A DNA stretch of 64,000 bases. Source: Coffea arabica (Eukaryota; Streptophyta; Magnoliopsida; Gentianales; Rubiaceae). Location: positions 34,089,001 through 34,153,000 of the forward strand of contig NC_092324.1 of the NCBI RefSeq assembly GCF_036785885.1, written 5' to 3'. The notes below the pieces were generated by a model. That model was not told the origin of the DNA. It ran no database searches and saw nothing but the letters and a program-made list of their open reading frames with translations. The translations under genes and the position numbers were made by a program. How positions within the stretch are numbered: the stretch's first letter is position 1; every line of letters starts with the position of its first letter. Positions 22,990 to 34,910 of this stretch are shown piece after piece.

Positions 22990-25900
22990 TCATACAGACA
23001 TGAAATCCACAAGCATTGCCCTTATAAATTCTTCAATGGCATGCGGCTGAGTGAATCCATCTATACGGTGCTTGTTAGTCGTTTCACCTACTCGTACGAT
23101 ATTGAGAAGCATTTTGAGAATATCCCTAGGAATGGGAGTAGGCCTCAAGCATTCCTCGTTCATAACCTTCCAAATATCCTCGCACATCTCTCGAATCTTC
23201 TTGGCTGCCTCTTCCTCTGATACATTATAGTCCTTCATGTAGCATTCAAGCGCTGTGCCACTGCCCCTTTCTTTGTCGAACTTCAAATACGAAGAGTTCA
23301 AACAGAAAACATGAAAACTCTAATAAATTGTAGCGAAAACGTTTTGTTTAATTCCGAATTATTCACGTAAAGTACGAAAGGGTATTAACCATACTAAAGC
23401 AATAACTAGCCAAATGAACTAAACGGTATTTCATTATGTTCAGGAAAAGCATCCGAGACTGATTGCATATGCATATTCTGTGCAGTGTTTGCACAGAAAT
23501 GAACAAGATCTAAGAACAAGTTTAATCATGGCATCATACTAGGTCAACTGCCCAAAGCAGATAGAAGTCTCGATCAATGTGCATATTCTGTGGTGTTGCA
23601 GTGATCGTGTAAGAATTGGAATGAGGATTTGCAGTGCCGATGTAAGAATTATAGGACTGAATCATTTGCTAATAAAGTCAAGAGGCTGGCTTTCTCCATG
23701 GCTGTCTACTTTCTATGACAGACTAGAAACAAGAGTTTATTTCAGCAAGCGAGGCCTTCTTAGTGTGGGTGTAGTAGCTAGTGTGGTCAATGCAATGCAG
23801 ATGGCTGTTACCTCTTGGAACAAGATTCCTTGCACCAGAGAGAATTGGGAGTTGATTCTTGAGTGGGGATTAGATCAAGGTTGATTGTTATTGTTCTTTT
23901 TGTCCTTTCTTTCAAAATTTGACAGTAAAGTATGTAGAAATAGTGTAGTCTAATGTAGATTGTGCATGGTTTCCTCTTCTGTAAAGCTCCCTTGGCTGAT
24001 CTATCAATGAAAAAAGGATTTATTTTGCTCACAAAAAAAAAATCTGCATATTCTGTTGGTATTTTGAACAAAACTAACAAGTTACGTGAATCACTATAAC
24101 TTAATCTTATTTGGGAATTCTGTGAGTTGTCTTAATCTAATGTTTATAACCAATTAAATGCCATAACAAAATCTGACCTTGTGACCGCCAAAATCATTAA
24201 TCAATCGGGCATGTGTCGAGCAAGCAAACATAAGTTTTGGCATAGTTGACATCCAGTTGATAACATCCTCTGAAGCATTATCCATGTCCAAGAAAGCTGC
24301 CGATGCTGTAAGATAGACTCCGATTGTGATCGCACCATTGCTAATGTAATCAGCAAAAGATGGCAATTCTTTCGTGAGAAACCACCTTGACTGAGTCAAG
24401 TTGGTCGTCACGTATTGTTTCCACTGATTAGGACAAATGAAAGCAGGAAATATGGATTAGTACTCCACGTGTTGGTAGCCAGAACAATTGGAATATTAAC
24501 GCGGTCCTTAAAATTAGTTACAACATGGTACCGTACTTCTTCTATATACTTATCGAATGCGTAGGTTCTTTGCTTTTTAGCTAATTTTTCCGCAACCTCC
24601 TTATTAAATTTCAGAAGTGTGGTGTAGGAAGCTCTGATGTAGTCTGAGAGTTGATCTGCTCCACTGCTATCCCACCTGCAAGCAAAGCAAACTTTCCTAT
24701 ATCAATGCATCTCACTGTTAACAGGCAACATCAAGCTAGAGAAACTTTTTGGATAATGGTCCCTTTATCATCTACTGGCTCACAGTAAGACAAAGCTTTT
24801 TAGTATATTACTCAATTATTTTTTCGAAGATGATTGCTTCACTTGTGTGAGATGACTAACATAGAACACTACCTTTCTGCAGAGTCTGTGAGAATTTGAA
24901 GTTCATCAAGAGTGCCATAAGCATCATAGATGTCATCAATCATTGTAATAAGGGCTGCTACTTTCGCAAAAGTCATTCGAGCAAGAGAGTGCTGAGGCTC
25001 ATACAAGGTTCCAACAGCCCAGAAGTAGCATTCCACAAATCTGTCCCTTGCATATGGAAATTTTGATACACTCTCCAATCCCTTTCCCCAACTACACATC
25101 GTTGCCATTTGTCAAAAAAAAAACAAAAGTTAAACAATCATTCATGACACTTTCTACTAGAAAAATATAGTCATATACGAAGGAATTTGATATAATACTT
25201 TAGATAAAATTGCATACGAGTAACAGCTACATTGGCTAACTTTTATTGTAGGTTATGTTTCATAAGATTCTAATAATTTTTAGGGCTCTACTCAATTTAG
25301 AAAGAGAGTAGTAATATAATATTTTTATGTTACTAACCCGACCTATGAAAGAAATTTTTTTGGTGATTTAAAATACTATGGATATTATAGATCCTACTAA
25401 GCTCCAAGTGAACCTAAGCTGCACGTAAAACTGTACTGTAAAATATAAACTTCCGCAGTTAATATTGATAATGAAATCTTAGATCTGCCTTTGGGGAACT
25501 AGTGTCTCGGTGTACCTTATTATCTCACAAAGCTCTTGTTTATATGACATCTGCAACAAGTGGTAATCCAACATGGCAAGCCTCAGCAATAATTTGTTGT
25601 TAGATTCATCTTCCCCATAGATGGAGATGTAATGCCAAGCCTCATATCTAGGGATGCCCTTATACAACGGCTGCTCAAGGGCATATTTCACTTGTTTTGC
25701 AAGAGTAGAATCCAAACGGGGTCCTCCAGATGTCAGATGGGTGGTTGTGAAAGCAAGAGCTTCTTCTAAAATTTCGTCTCCATGTGTTCTAACATGACTA
25801 GCTTCGTATAGACTCAACAAACCCCTTGTGTCATTGCATAAGGATTCCTTGAACTTACCCTTAGCATCAATGAATTGGTCAAAGATGCCTGTTTGGAAAT

Positions 25901-26817
25901 TATTTGGAAATAATATGTTAGAAAAATTAGGTGTTAAGGTTTACTAATAGGTGAGTCCACACTAAAAAATTAGCAAATCTAATATGAAAGTTGCGTACCA
26001 CAAGAAACATTGAAACCATGCTGTCTAAAAAGTCGGAATTGAAGCGCTGCACTAGATAAATCATAAGCTGAATACTCCCCAAAGTTGGTATACACATTAA
26101 AGAATTCTTGTAGCTGGTTTTCAATTTCGATGTCAAAGTGATGCGAGACACCAAGTCGTTCTATTTTGTCTATAAAGTCGAATCTCTCCGTCATGGTTTT
26201 TCCGGTTGGCAAAAGCATGCTCGCCACTTCTGCCTTCAACATTTCAATCTCTCTTTCATACATTTCATGTTCCTGAAAGCATCAGAAAAACATTTCTTTA
26301 GTCATATTGTCAAATTGATTGCTTTGATATTGTATGGAAATGGAAAAATTAGAAACTAAACAGGAGAAACCAGACCCTGAAAATTAGGGGATGAATCCTA
26401 CATGAAGTCGGGGTAAGAGCAAACCAAGTACAACTAAGAAACAGCAAACCAAATATGACAAATCAGATGTCTAGTTCCACGAAAAATAGTAACTGATCTT
26501 TTTGTATTTTCCCCCCTCTTTATAGGAGACTGTAGAATTAATCAAGGGATAACAATCATGCCAGGATTGATAGCGGATATTACAAAGGATCGTGAACTTG
26601 TGGGAGCGGATAACAATATGGTTCCAACTTATAAAGGGAAAAAATATTATATGAACAAAAACATGTGAGGTTATAGGAGCTGAAAAGTAAGTATAACCTC
26701 CTTATCGAGAGTAAATGGAGCGATACGATCAGCCCAAATGTTTTCAGGAAAGGCTGCTAATGGGCGGACAGTCTCTTGCAGGCTGTTTGAGTGGAGAGAA
26801 GATTGAGTTGACGCCAT
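22990..26817 (-). CDS. Sesquiterpene synthase, TPS-a type (7 exons, 553 aa)
   Basis: Exons (minus): 26698-26817, 25999-26272, 25516-25888, 24873-25091, 24537-24675, 24178-24423, 22990-23280. They sum to 1662 bp, every junction is GT-AG and the frame stays open from ATG at 26817 to TGA at 22990-22992. Sizes (219, 139, 246 and so on) and exon number match TPS-a genes. There is no plastid transit peptide; the N-terminus has RPLAAFPENIW (RPx8W), implying a cytosolic enzyme. Exon 4 holds ARDR and the Mg-binding DDIYD. The second metal motif spans exons 6 and 7 as NDFGGHKFD, with Gly where Ser/Thr and Asp where Glu are usual. The family ionises farnesyl diphosphate and cyclises it; the product cannot be told from sequence. 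Exon 4 joins as Ser-Trp-Gly where Arg-Trp-Trp is usual. Intron 6 contains a LINE fragment. Expression is not known. Confidence 0.9.
23593..24044 (+). mobile_element. 5'-truncated LINE in intron 6 of the terpene synthase
   Basis: The plus strand ends like other LINEs of this window: a coding tail with VVNAMQMAVTSWNKIP and RENWELILEWGLDQG and a stop at 23882-23884, then a 3' UTR and an A-run at about 24032-24042. A duplication of TGCATATTCTG flanks it (23580-23590 and 24045-24055). Only the last 450 bp of the element are present, with frameshifts further upstream. It lies antisense to the terpene synthase, away from both splice sites of intron 6. Confidence 0.82.
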
Positions 26818-26898
26818 ATTCTTGGGGAAAAATAGGGTAAGCCTATGATCAATTAAGTGTTGTTTGCTGTGACCACTTTGATGATTAGCCAGGGTACG

Positions 26899-26906
26899 TA
26901 TTTATA
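26899..26906 (-). promoter_or_regulatory. TATA box of the terpene synthase
   Basis: The minus strand reads TATAAATA, 82 bp upstream of the ATG at 26817. This leaves room for a 5' leader of about 50 bp. Confidence 0.65.
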
Positions 26907-26907
26907 G

Positions 26908-29900
26908 ATCCTCCAACCACCCAAGTAGTCACTAGGAGCCAAGTAGAAAATTTTGCTCACATCATATATTTTCTTCTAAAAAGGAATGCATGACGATAAA
27001 AGTAATAGTGAGAACCAAAAATCAATAATAAAAAAAAGATAAATAACTTTAATCTTTCTATTGTTTGGTACTTTACTACATACGTCTCCTATGATTTATA
27101 AACTTATAGATAATCCTTTCAGAATTGAGGTTAAAATGCCACTATTAGTTTTTCTGTTAAAATTAATGGTCAACATATAAAAAAAAGAAAGAAAAGATAC
27201 CACATGAATAAGATAACAAATCCTTTTATAATATATTTCTACGACTCTCCACATCATTTGTAACTTTCTCTAATTCTTTTATGAATTTCCCTAGATGCGC
27301 CTCTCGTGTAAATGTTTGTAGAGCATTAAATAATATATTTTTCAACTTTACAAATAAAGCACAATAAATTTTACAACACGTGAAATAAGTGCTTCACAAC
27401 TAAATCATCTCCTCCCTAAAAATAGTACACAAAATTTTTGAACAAACATGTAAAATTAAATTGCTTTTTAAATTATTTTTATGAAAGAAATGCAAAATAA
27501 ATAGATGGAGCACATGTGCAACATGTGATTTATGTTGTTGTTAGTTGGTATGATTAGTCATCTAGTCTTTTTGTAGTTACAACTGAGTACTTTAAATTTG
27601 TTTTATATTTTTATGTTTTTTACAATTTTTTCTATAGTTTTTATAATCTCATGATTTTTTTTATGCCATATTAATAAATTTTCTTAATATATTATGCAAT
27701 ATTAGAGGCTAATTTGGCCAGAACTACATACTTTACATATGTTAAGATCCAAATATTCAGGATTAATTTAATCAAAATCAATGTCTTAGGGTACATACAT
27801 TTTGATCAAAGCGTCGCTGACAAATTTAATTCAACCCCCAAATATGCCTACTTAAAAAATTAAAATTTCCAAAGAAAAGATTTGAACAAATCATGTGGAT
27901 TCATTTATACATAAAAGAAAAGTAGAAAGAAACTAAAAATTCCAAATTAACGATGGGACCAAACAACTGCAAGGATAAGATATCTCCCGACGAAATCTTC
28001 TTTCTCTGTTCAAATTAATTTCTATTGATTATTACTTCTTTGGGTTTGATACACAAAAATAAGTTTAAAATTGGTAGAAATGTAGTTAAAAGTATAGTAA
28101 ATTTATTCATAATTTTAGTTCTGTAACGTTTAAATATGTTCATATTATTCACATACGGATTTATATGTATAATTTTGTCAAGTACATATTTTCACACTGA
28201 ACTTTTAACTGTACTCATGAAAAAAAAATCGTATAATATATCTGCGTATGATATCTATACCCATCCCATATTTTATTAACTATGCTATAGTTACTAGTCC
28301 GAATTCATTTCTTCTTTAACCTGTGTCCTTGCGTTCTTTTAATCATTATTATATGTTTCCTTCTTTTTCCGATGCAGTAATCGTGCGTGGTGTATCTTGG
28401 CGGACCACGGAAAGCAATCGTTCCTGAAGGTTTTGTGCATTTTACACATTGTGTAACTTTATTTGCACATAATATAGTTTTATTTACATAACGTGTAACT
28501 TTAGAATAAATTTTTGTGAGCCCCACACACATTGTTAAAAACGAGGTACAAGAAATGATCTGTACCGTATAATTTTTTTGAGTCAAATCCTGGCCTTTAA
28601 CTGTTCAGGGACAGTCCTTCTGATGACCGTCCCTGCGGCCCTGCCCCATCTCCGTACCTTGGCAGGCTTCCATCTGCAGGTCAAATTACATTAGACATGC
28701 CTCTAGTGGGTCACAAAGGTAGTTAATTGAAGCTAAAGCCTAAAGATGAGGATTTGGTGATTCAAGGATACAAGACTGAGATGATATTCGTTACATTTAT
28801 TTGTATCTAGTGCATGTATTTGGTACCACTAGTGCAGTATTTTAATTCAATAAAATGATTATTGTTGTCTAAAGTAATAAATGGTACTGCGAATGGTGAC
28901 ATATTTTAATGTAGTATGGATACATACAGAACATTATATGGTATAATCTACTTTTTCAATTTCTTATTTGTCTGTTTTATTACATTTAAGAATATTATGC
29001 TGGGTAGCAAAAATTACATTCTACATAATTAGGAAATTTATAAAATATAGAAAAAAAATTTCGCTTCTGGAATATATTATTCATGGCTATAGCAGTCAAT
29101 ATAAACCCAATTATTTTAACTCATCCAAATTTGCCCATAAATAAATGGGTTTGGATATGCACTAAATTTTAAGTTCAAAATGGGTGATCCAATTAAACAC
29201 ATTGATTAGTAGATATTAATTGAGTGGGTTTGTATCACTGATTTATAATTATTTGAAATTAACTGTAGATTCAAACACAATGATTAATGGGTGTTAATGG
29301 GTGACATATTTGTTGCTCTTTTCTTTTCCTTTACTTTTTCATTATTGTTATTCCTTTATCTGTGTTCCTCCCTTCCAAAAGTCTCATTTATGACTCATCT
29401 ATTTTTACATATGGATATACATAAATTCTTAATTAAATCACCTAATTATAACCTACCCAAACCCGCATATGAGCACCCATTTTAAGAGTTGTTAAAATGG
29501 GCAGGATTTGCTTGGGTTCGAAATGGAATCGAATCATATGAGTTTGGGTTTAACCTTACCCATATGTGCTTTGGGACTAATTTGGGCGGGATCACTTTGG
29601 GATGGGTTTAAATTGATTCCGCCCAATACCCAAATCTATTTTCTATATTTTTTTCCTTTAATTCTTTTTAATTTTTTTATATAACTTGAATATTTTTATT
29701 TGTTAAATTTCTTTTGATCTTATTGTGAATTTATATTTTCCTGAATTCATTTACACTCTAAAACGATCAACAGTTACTTTAAAAAAATATAACATTTTGG
29801 TAAGAATGAACATATTTTCTTTCTGGATTAAACCAAAAATTGGATTAACAAATAAAGGAAAAGATAGATATATAGTCATATTCCTACCTTACCCATAATG

Positions 29901-30979
29901 TTGTCTTACACAAGGACTAGAAACAAGATTTTTTAACACCAAATTAATTCTTACTGACATTCTTAAAATTTCCAAAATTCGATACAAAAGAAATTCACAT
30001 TAAATGCTGAATAAAGCTAGCACAGAAACGAAGAAACTGATTAAAAATTGATAACATGGTTGCATATAGAAATCTATGTAGATAGTTCAACAATTAGCAT
30101 AAAATCAACATAAAGAATGCCAACAGTTGTTAGTAAAGTATTGATTCTTGTAGACACCAAAATTTTATCAATTCATTTTATTTTTATTGTTATCTTTATT
30201 TTTTTTAAGTTGTTTAAATGAAATCATTTTTACTTAATTGGTTTTCTTTTGTAGGAAAGTGAAGAAAGGAAAAGAAAGAAAATGGGAGTGAAAAAAAATT
30301 AGATTTTTGGAAAAAAAAAAATCACAGATGAATTTTTGGATAAATGAAATTTTTTGGGAAGATATTTGGGTCCAATGGGTACCCAAGTATTTTCCAACAT
30401 TTCCCATCAAATAATGGATATAATTGGAATGCATCCCATTTTAAACCAATATCAAATTACAATACACATCTCATCCAAAGTCCTTTTGAATATGAGTAAC
30501 CTATTAAAACTTGGGATAAATTGTCACGTCTAACAACTCTTGTGGCTATGTGCCTGGTCTTTTCTCTCAATAGGCGTTACGTAGAATTTGAGAAGCACCT
30601 TATCAAATTTAAGACAAAATGGACAGTGATACGTGTACATCACAAAAACTTGTCAAATGTCTGTGTCAACCTTAGTTCTCTGTGATTCATTGTCTGCTAA
30701 TTATTCATCTGGAAAGTTCACAAAAGCCGAGTGGTAACTGTAAAGTCAAAAGTAATTCGACAACCGAAAGATTACCGTCAAATGCCTTCGAAATTACAAA
30801 TGACGTGAACTTTTCATTTAAAACGTTTCTTTGTATTTTTTTTCATCAATGTTACTTTATTTATAATATTTTATACTCTTTTAATTTAAAGGGAAAAGGT
30901 AGGTAAAAACTGAATCGTCACCGAATCATTTGAATGCATTATAAATCAGTTAATATGACAATTGATGAGAGGTAAAAGA
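26908..30979. other. AT-rich upstream and intergenic DNA, no gene
   Basis: No ORF with a recognisable domain. Near 28607-28637 a short hairpin CAGGGACAGTC/GACCGTCCCTG occurs. A segment at 28335-28400 with ATCGTGCGTGGTGTA-type sequence has a diverged relative at 35650-35700. The part 29090-29650 is rich in AATGGGT and its complement and may be an old MITE mosaic. Some of the DNA just upstream of 26906 must be the terpene synthase promoter. Confidence 0.45.
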
Positions 30980-30987
30980 CTGGTGGT

Positions 30988-31810
30988 TAGGGATGGCAAC
31001 GGGGCGGGGTTGGGGCGGGGGACCCCTCCCCCATCCCCCGCCCCGTTGCCTATTAGTTCCCCCCGTCCCCCGCCCCGTCCCCCGTCTCCTGCTCCCCCCG
31101 CCCCGCCTTGCCCCGTTTCCCCCGCGGGGGCACCCGTGGGGTTAATAAAATTTTATTATATAATTTTATTATAATTAAATTTTAATAAATAATCAAGTAC
31201 TAAAATATCAACACATCACCAAATTATTATTCATTGTAATTTTATAATTGAAACTCATAAAACAATCAAACAGAAGTTATTTGAATACAATCCAATATGA
31301 TGAAATAAATATAACTAAAATAGTCAAGTTTTCACTTTTAGTACAAATGCAATCACTAATTCATTATTGTGTTTGTGTTTTTTTTTGAGAAAAAAGTGTT
31401 ATTCTATTAAGTGTAATTAGAAATTTAGTATAAATGTATTAGTAAATATAGTATAACTAATTAATAAATTCTATTAGTAGACATGTAGAATTATCATATA
31501 ATTGATAATATCAATTATATTACATAAACTAATATACATTATATAATACATCTAACTAATAATATCATTATCATAAGTTTATAACTAATTAACTTACATA
31601 TTATATATAATTATATATATTTATATACTATATTTTTTTTTTGTTTTGCGGGGGGCGGGGCGGGGGTATACTCCCCCGCCCCCCGCCCCGTTTCTAAGCG
31701 GGGGGAAAAAATTCCCCCCCGCCCCCGCCCCACCCCCCGCCCCAACCCCCGCCCCAAGAGCCCCCCGCGGGGCGGGTGCCCGCGATCACCCGCCCCCATT
31801 GCCATCCCTA
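30988..31810. mobile_element. Non-autonomous hAT element, GC-rich ends, TSD CTGGTGGT
   Basis: Terminal inverted repeat TAGGGATGGCAACGGGG at the left; the right end reads CCCATTGCCATCCCTA. A perfect 8-bp duplication CTGGTGGT lies at 30980-30987 and 31811-31818, the hAT signature. The ends are strings of GGGGCGGGG and its complement (about 150-180 bp each); the middle is very AT-rich. No transposase is encoded; the ORFs at 30962-31174, 31611-31805 and 31646-31831 only translate the G/C runs. Confidence 0.92.
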
Positions 31811-32175
31811 CTGGTGGTTCTTTTCATTTAAAACGTTTCTTTGTATTGAATGTACCTTTATGGATCTCTCTGTTTCTTAGCCAAAGCGTGCCTTCAGATT
31901 TCTAGAGAAAACTGCCAGATTCGGTTGGATCAAATCAATCAATCTCCACAGGAAAGTTCAAGAAAAATTGATATAAAGTTGCAAATGTTAATGTCTTCTA
32001 CTGTTACTCTCAAAAAACATGGGCTGCTTAGAAAGAAATATGACACCCGAGTCTACTGCTTAGAACCCAATTCACGCCATGTGGCGGAGCCACTCTCAAC
32101 TATGGTAAAATCACAAAACAATCTTAGAAAATTTGAGAAGTTTTTGAAATACATCGTACTTGCCCGCCCTAAATC

Positions 32176-32866
32176 TTGTAAAATTACATCATATTTGGTT
32201 GGACCACTTATTCTCATATTCCTAATCCGTTGAAAAAGAAATTTCATGATTAAGGATGTCATGAGTTTAACACTCTCTCCGTCCCATTGAAAGAGTCATA
32301 CTTTTCATTTTGACATATTCCAAAATATTTATCATGTTGAAAAAATCAAAATACATTTTTGATTTCCCAAACATGACTAAATAATCGGGACTCAGGAGTA
32401 TTATACATCCACATGATAAGGTACATATAATTTATGCATTCTAACATGTACCCAAGATATTTATTAGAAATTTCTCTCTTAATTGAGTAAATAATAAGTT
32501 GAATTGATAGGGTTGATAATCGATTTAAATAAACCTTTTCTGTTGAATAGGTGCTATACAAGAAGTGTTCTTAGAACAACCCTGAAGAAATTTAGAGTAT
32601 TAAACGACTATTTATTGGCCATCTCAGATTGTTTGGCTGGACCATTTATCCTCATATTCCTAATTCGTTGGGAAAGAAACTTCATGATCAATCATGTAAT
32701 GAATGTGATATCATACAACCACATGATAAGGCACGCATAATTTATGCAAACTAACATATGCCCAAGATATTTATTAGAAATTTCTCTCTTAATTCTCTCT
32801 TAATCGGGTAAAGAATAAGCTGAGTTGATAGGGTTGATAATCGATTTAAATAAACCTTAAATTCAT
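32176..32866 (+). repeat. Diverged tandem duplication, one copy carrying a MITE
   Basis: A block starting near 32176 (with TCATATTCCTAATCCGTTG) and ending near 32537 (GATTTAAATAAACCTT) recurs at about 32620-32866. The first copy is longer because of a degenerate Stowaway-like insertion at 32273-32397. Blocks after the insertion are offset by 309-323 bp and blocks before it by 440 bp, which fits an extra segment of that size. Confidence 0.75.
32273..32397. mobile_element. Degenerate Stowaway-like MITE
   Basis: Begins CTCTCTCCGTCCCATTGAAA and ends with the complement of CTCCTGAGTCCCGATT, a decayed version of the CTCCCTCCGTCCCA terminal repeat. It explains the extra length of the first copy of the surrounding tandem duplication. 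Confidence 0.5.
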
Positions 32867-32869
32867 CTC

Positions 32870-34012
32870 ACAAGTTTATTTGATTCTATTTCTGTGCCTT
32901 CAAATTTAATTATATACATAATAACTCCTACTAAAGGTCAAGTACTAAATTGCAATTAAACTTTTGGAGTCAATACTCTATTCTATCATCCTTACGACAA
33001 AAATTCACCAATAACCAAGATGCATTAATAATTTTGAAATGGTCATTAGCAGCAAATCATCTCCTATAAGACACAAAACACGACGAGTCACAAATTTCTG
33101 TTTATGAGATTAATCAAGAACGAGTATGCGTATATGCACAAACCCAACTTCATAACTAACCACAGCAGATGATGACCTAAATATTTGATAGCACTAAATA
33201 TTACAACCTAAATTTGCAGAAGTAAAATGTCAAGTGATACGTTTTACCTCAATATGTAAGGCATTATAACGGCCAACTACAATCCGTCAACGATCCACAG
33301 TGTAAACCATCAAAAGCAAATTCTAAACATATCCAGTAAAGGAATAACTTACCCTTTTCCATAATGCATAATGCATAATTTAAACTGAAAAGAAATTTAT
33401 TTAACTATGGCTGGCAAGCAACATCAATAACTGAAAGTACAAGGACTATGTTTCAATATATATCCACCTACCAACCCTAAGATTTAAAGTTTTGGTCGCA
33501 CACAAAATTACTGGTTTCCTCTGCAAAAAACAAGATGGTGATATGGGAAGAATAACCGATACAAATCTGCAAGTATCCCAGTTCTCAACCTCCAATTCAA
33601 GCATGTTAGATACAGTAGAATAAAAAATTTTCATTTTCATAATTGAAGCATGCACACACATATATCAATGACTGGAGCTTCATTCAATTTTCACAACAGA
33701 TCGATTGAATATAGTTTAATGTTAATACAATAGCCCAATGGGTTTAAGGACCTCTAAATTTTGTTTGTGATTCTAGATATCCATTCTAACTGTTATCTGC
33801 ATATCTAGTAAACGAGCGAATGTAAGCATTAAAATGAGTGGTTGCTTTGCTGATGTGGCAATGTGTGATTGGGTGGAGGGTGATCACGAGGAGCTCATGT
33901 GCTGAACTTGGCATAATCAACCAAGCGTGTTGAACTTGGCAACCAAATAGACAAAGAGACAGATTCTTCTCCCTCAGTATGCACTATGGCTTATTTGTTT
34001 TTTATTCATTAT
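32870..34012. other. Intergenic DNA, no gene recognised
   Basis: AT-rich with only short ORFs; no domain, RNA gene or repeat structure was recognised. Confidence 0.4.
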
Positions 34013-34014
34013 TA

Positions 34015-34343
34015 CTCCCTCCGTCCCACTTTGATAGTCATGTTTCTTTTTTCACACAATTTAAGAAAAAGTAGTTAACTTTGTTGGAAAAGTAAATTTA
34101 GATTGCTATTTTCTTAAAATACCCTCACATTAAATATGATACAACTCTATGGGAACTTGAATTGATGGTAAAAAAAGAATCAACTCTCATTAAATGGGGT
34201 AGGTTTATAGTAACAACTACTTACATTGAATAAGGGTATTTTAGGAAAATTAAAATACAACTACATTTTTCAATTGGAAAGTGGACTACAATTTGGGACA
34301 GATGAAAAAGGAATACATGACTATCAAAATAGGACGGAGGGAG
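34015..34343. mobile_element. Stowaway MITE (329 bp) with TA flanks
   Basis: The left end CTCCCTCCGTCCCACTTTGA and right end TCAAAATAGGACGGAGGGAG form the terminal inverted repeat typical of Stowaway (mariner-derived) MITEs. The flanking dinucleotides TA (34013-34014 and 34344-34345) fit the TA target duplication. It has no coding capacity. Confidence 0.93.
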
Positions 34344-34384
34344 TATTATTTTTTAGCTTTCTTGATGAGGCGTTGGGTCAAGAG

Positions 34385-34902
34385 TAGGGCTGCAAACGAG
34401 CCGAGTCGAGTCGAGCTTTGAGCTAATCGAGCCGAGCCTTAGCTAAATTTTAGCAAGCTCGAGCTCGAGCTCGAGCTCGACGAGCTGGCAATTTTCGAGC
34501 TCGAGCTCGACTCGAATCAAGTCGAGTCGAGCTCGAGCTCGAGCTCGAGCTCGAAAAAAATAAAAAAAAAAATTATTTTTAAAAAAAATAAATAAAATAA
34601 TATTTTTTTCTGAATAAATAATAAAATATTAAGGATATATCCGTAATTTCACTATGAAAATAAAAATAAAAAAAATATATATATATATAATATACGTAAT
34701 TTTATTATTAAATAAAAATAAAAATAAAAAAATATATATATATTCAAGCTCGCGAGCCGGCTCGCGAGCTAACGAGCTTAATATTCTGAGCTCGAGTTCG
34801 AGCTCGAGTTTGACTCGAGCTGGCTCGAGCTCGACTCGAGCTCGATTAATGTCGAGCTCGACTCGAGCTTGACTCGAGCGGCTCGATTCGTTTGCAGCCC
34901 TA
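34385..34902. mobile_element. Non-autonomous hAT element rich in GAGCTC, TSD GTCAAGAG
   Basis: Ends TAGGGCTGCAAACGAGCCG and its complement (CGTTTGCAGCCCTA). A perfect 8-bp duplication GTCAAGAG lies at 34377-34384 and 34903-34910. Arms of repeated GAGCTC/CTCGAG can fold back on each other over more than 100 bp; the centre is AT-rich. The ORFs here (34629-34991, 34654-34872) are translations of these repeats. Confidence 0.93.
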
Positions 34903-34910
34903 GTCAAGAG

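Noticed and set aside
30962..31831. Proline/glycine-rich ORFs on both strands
   Set aside because: They are translations of the G/C runs of the hAT element at 30988-31810.
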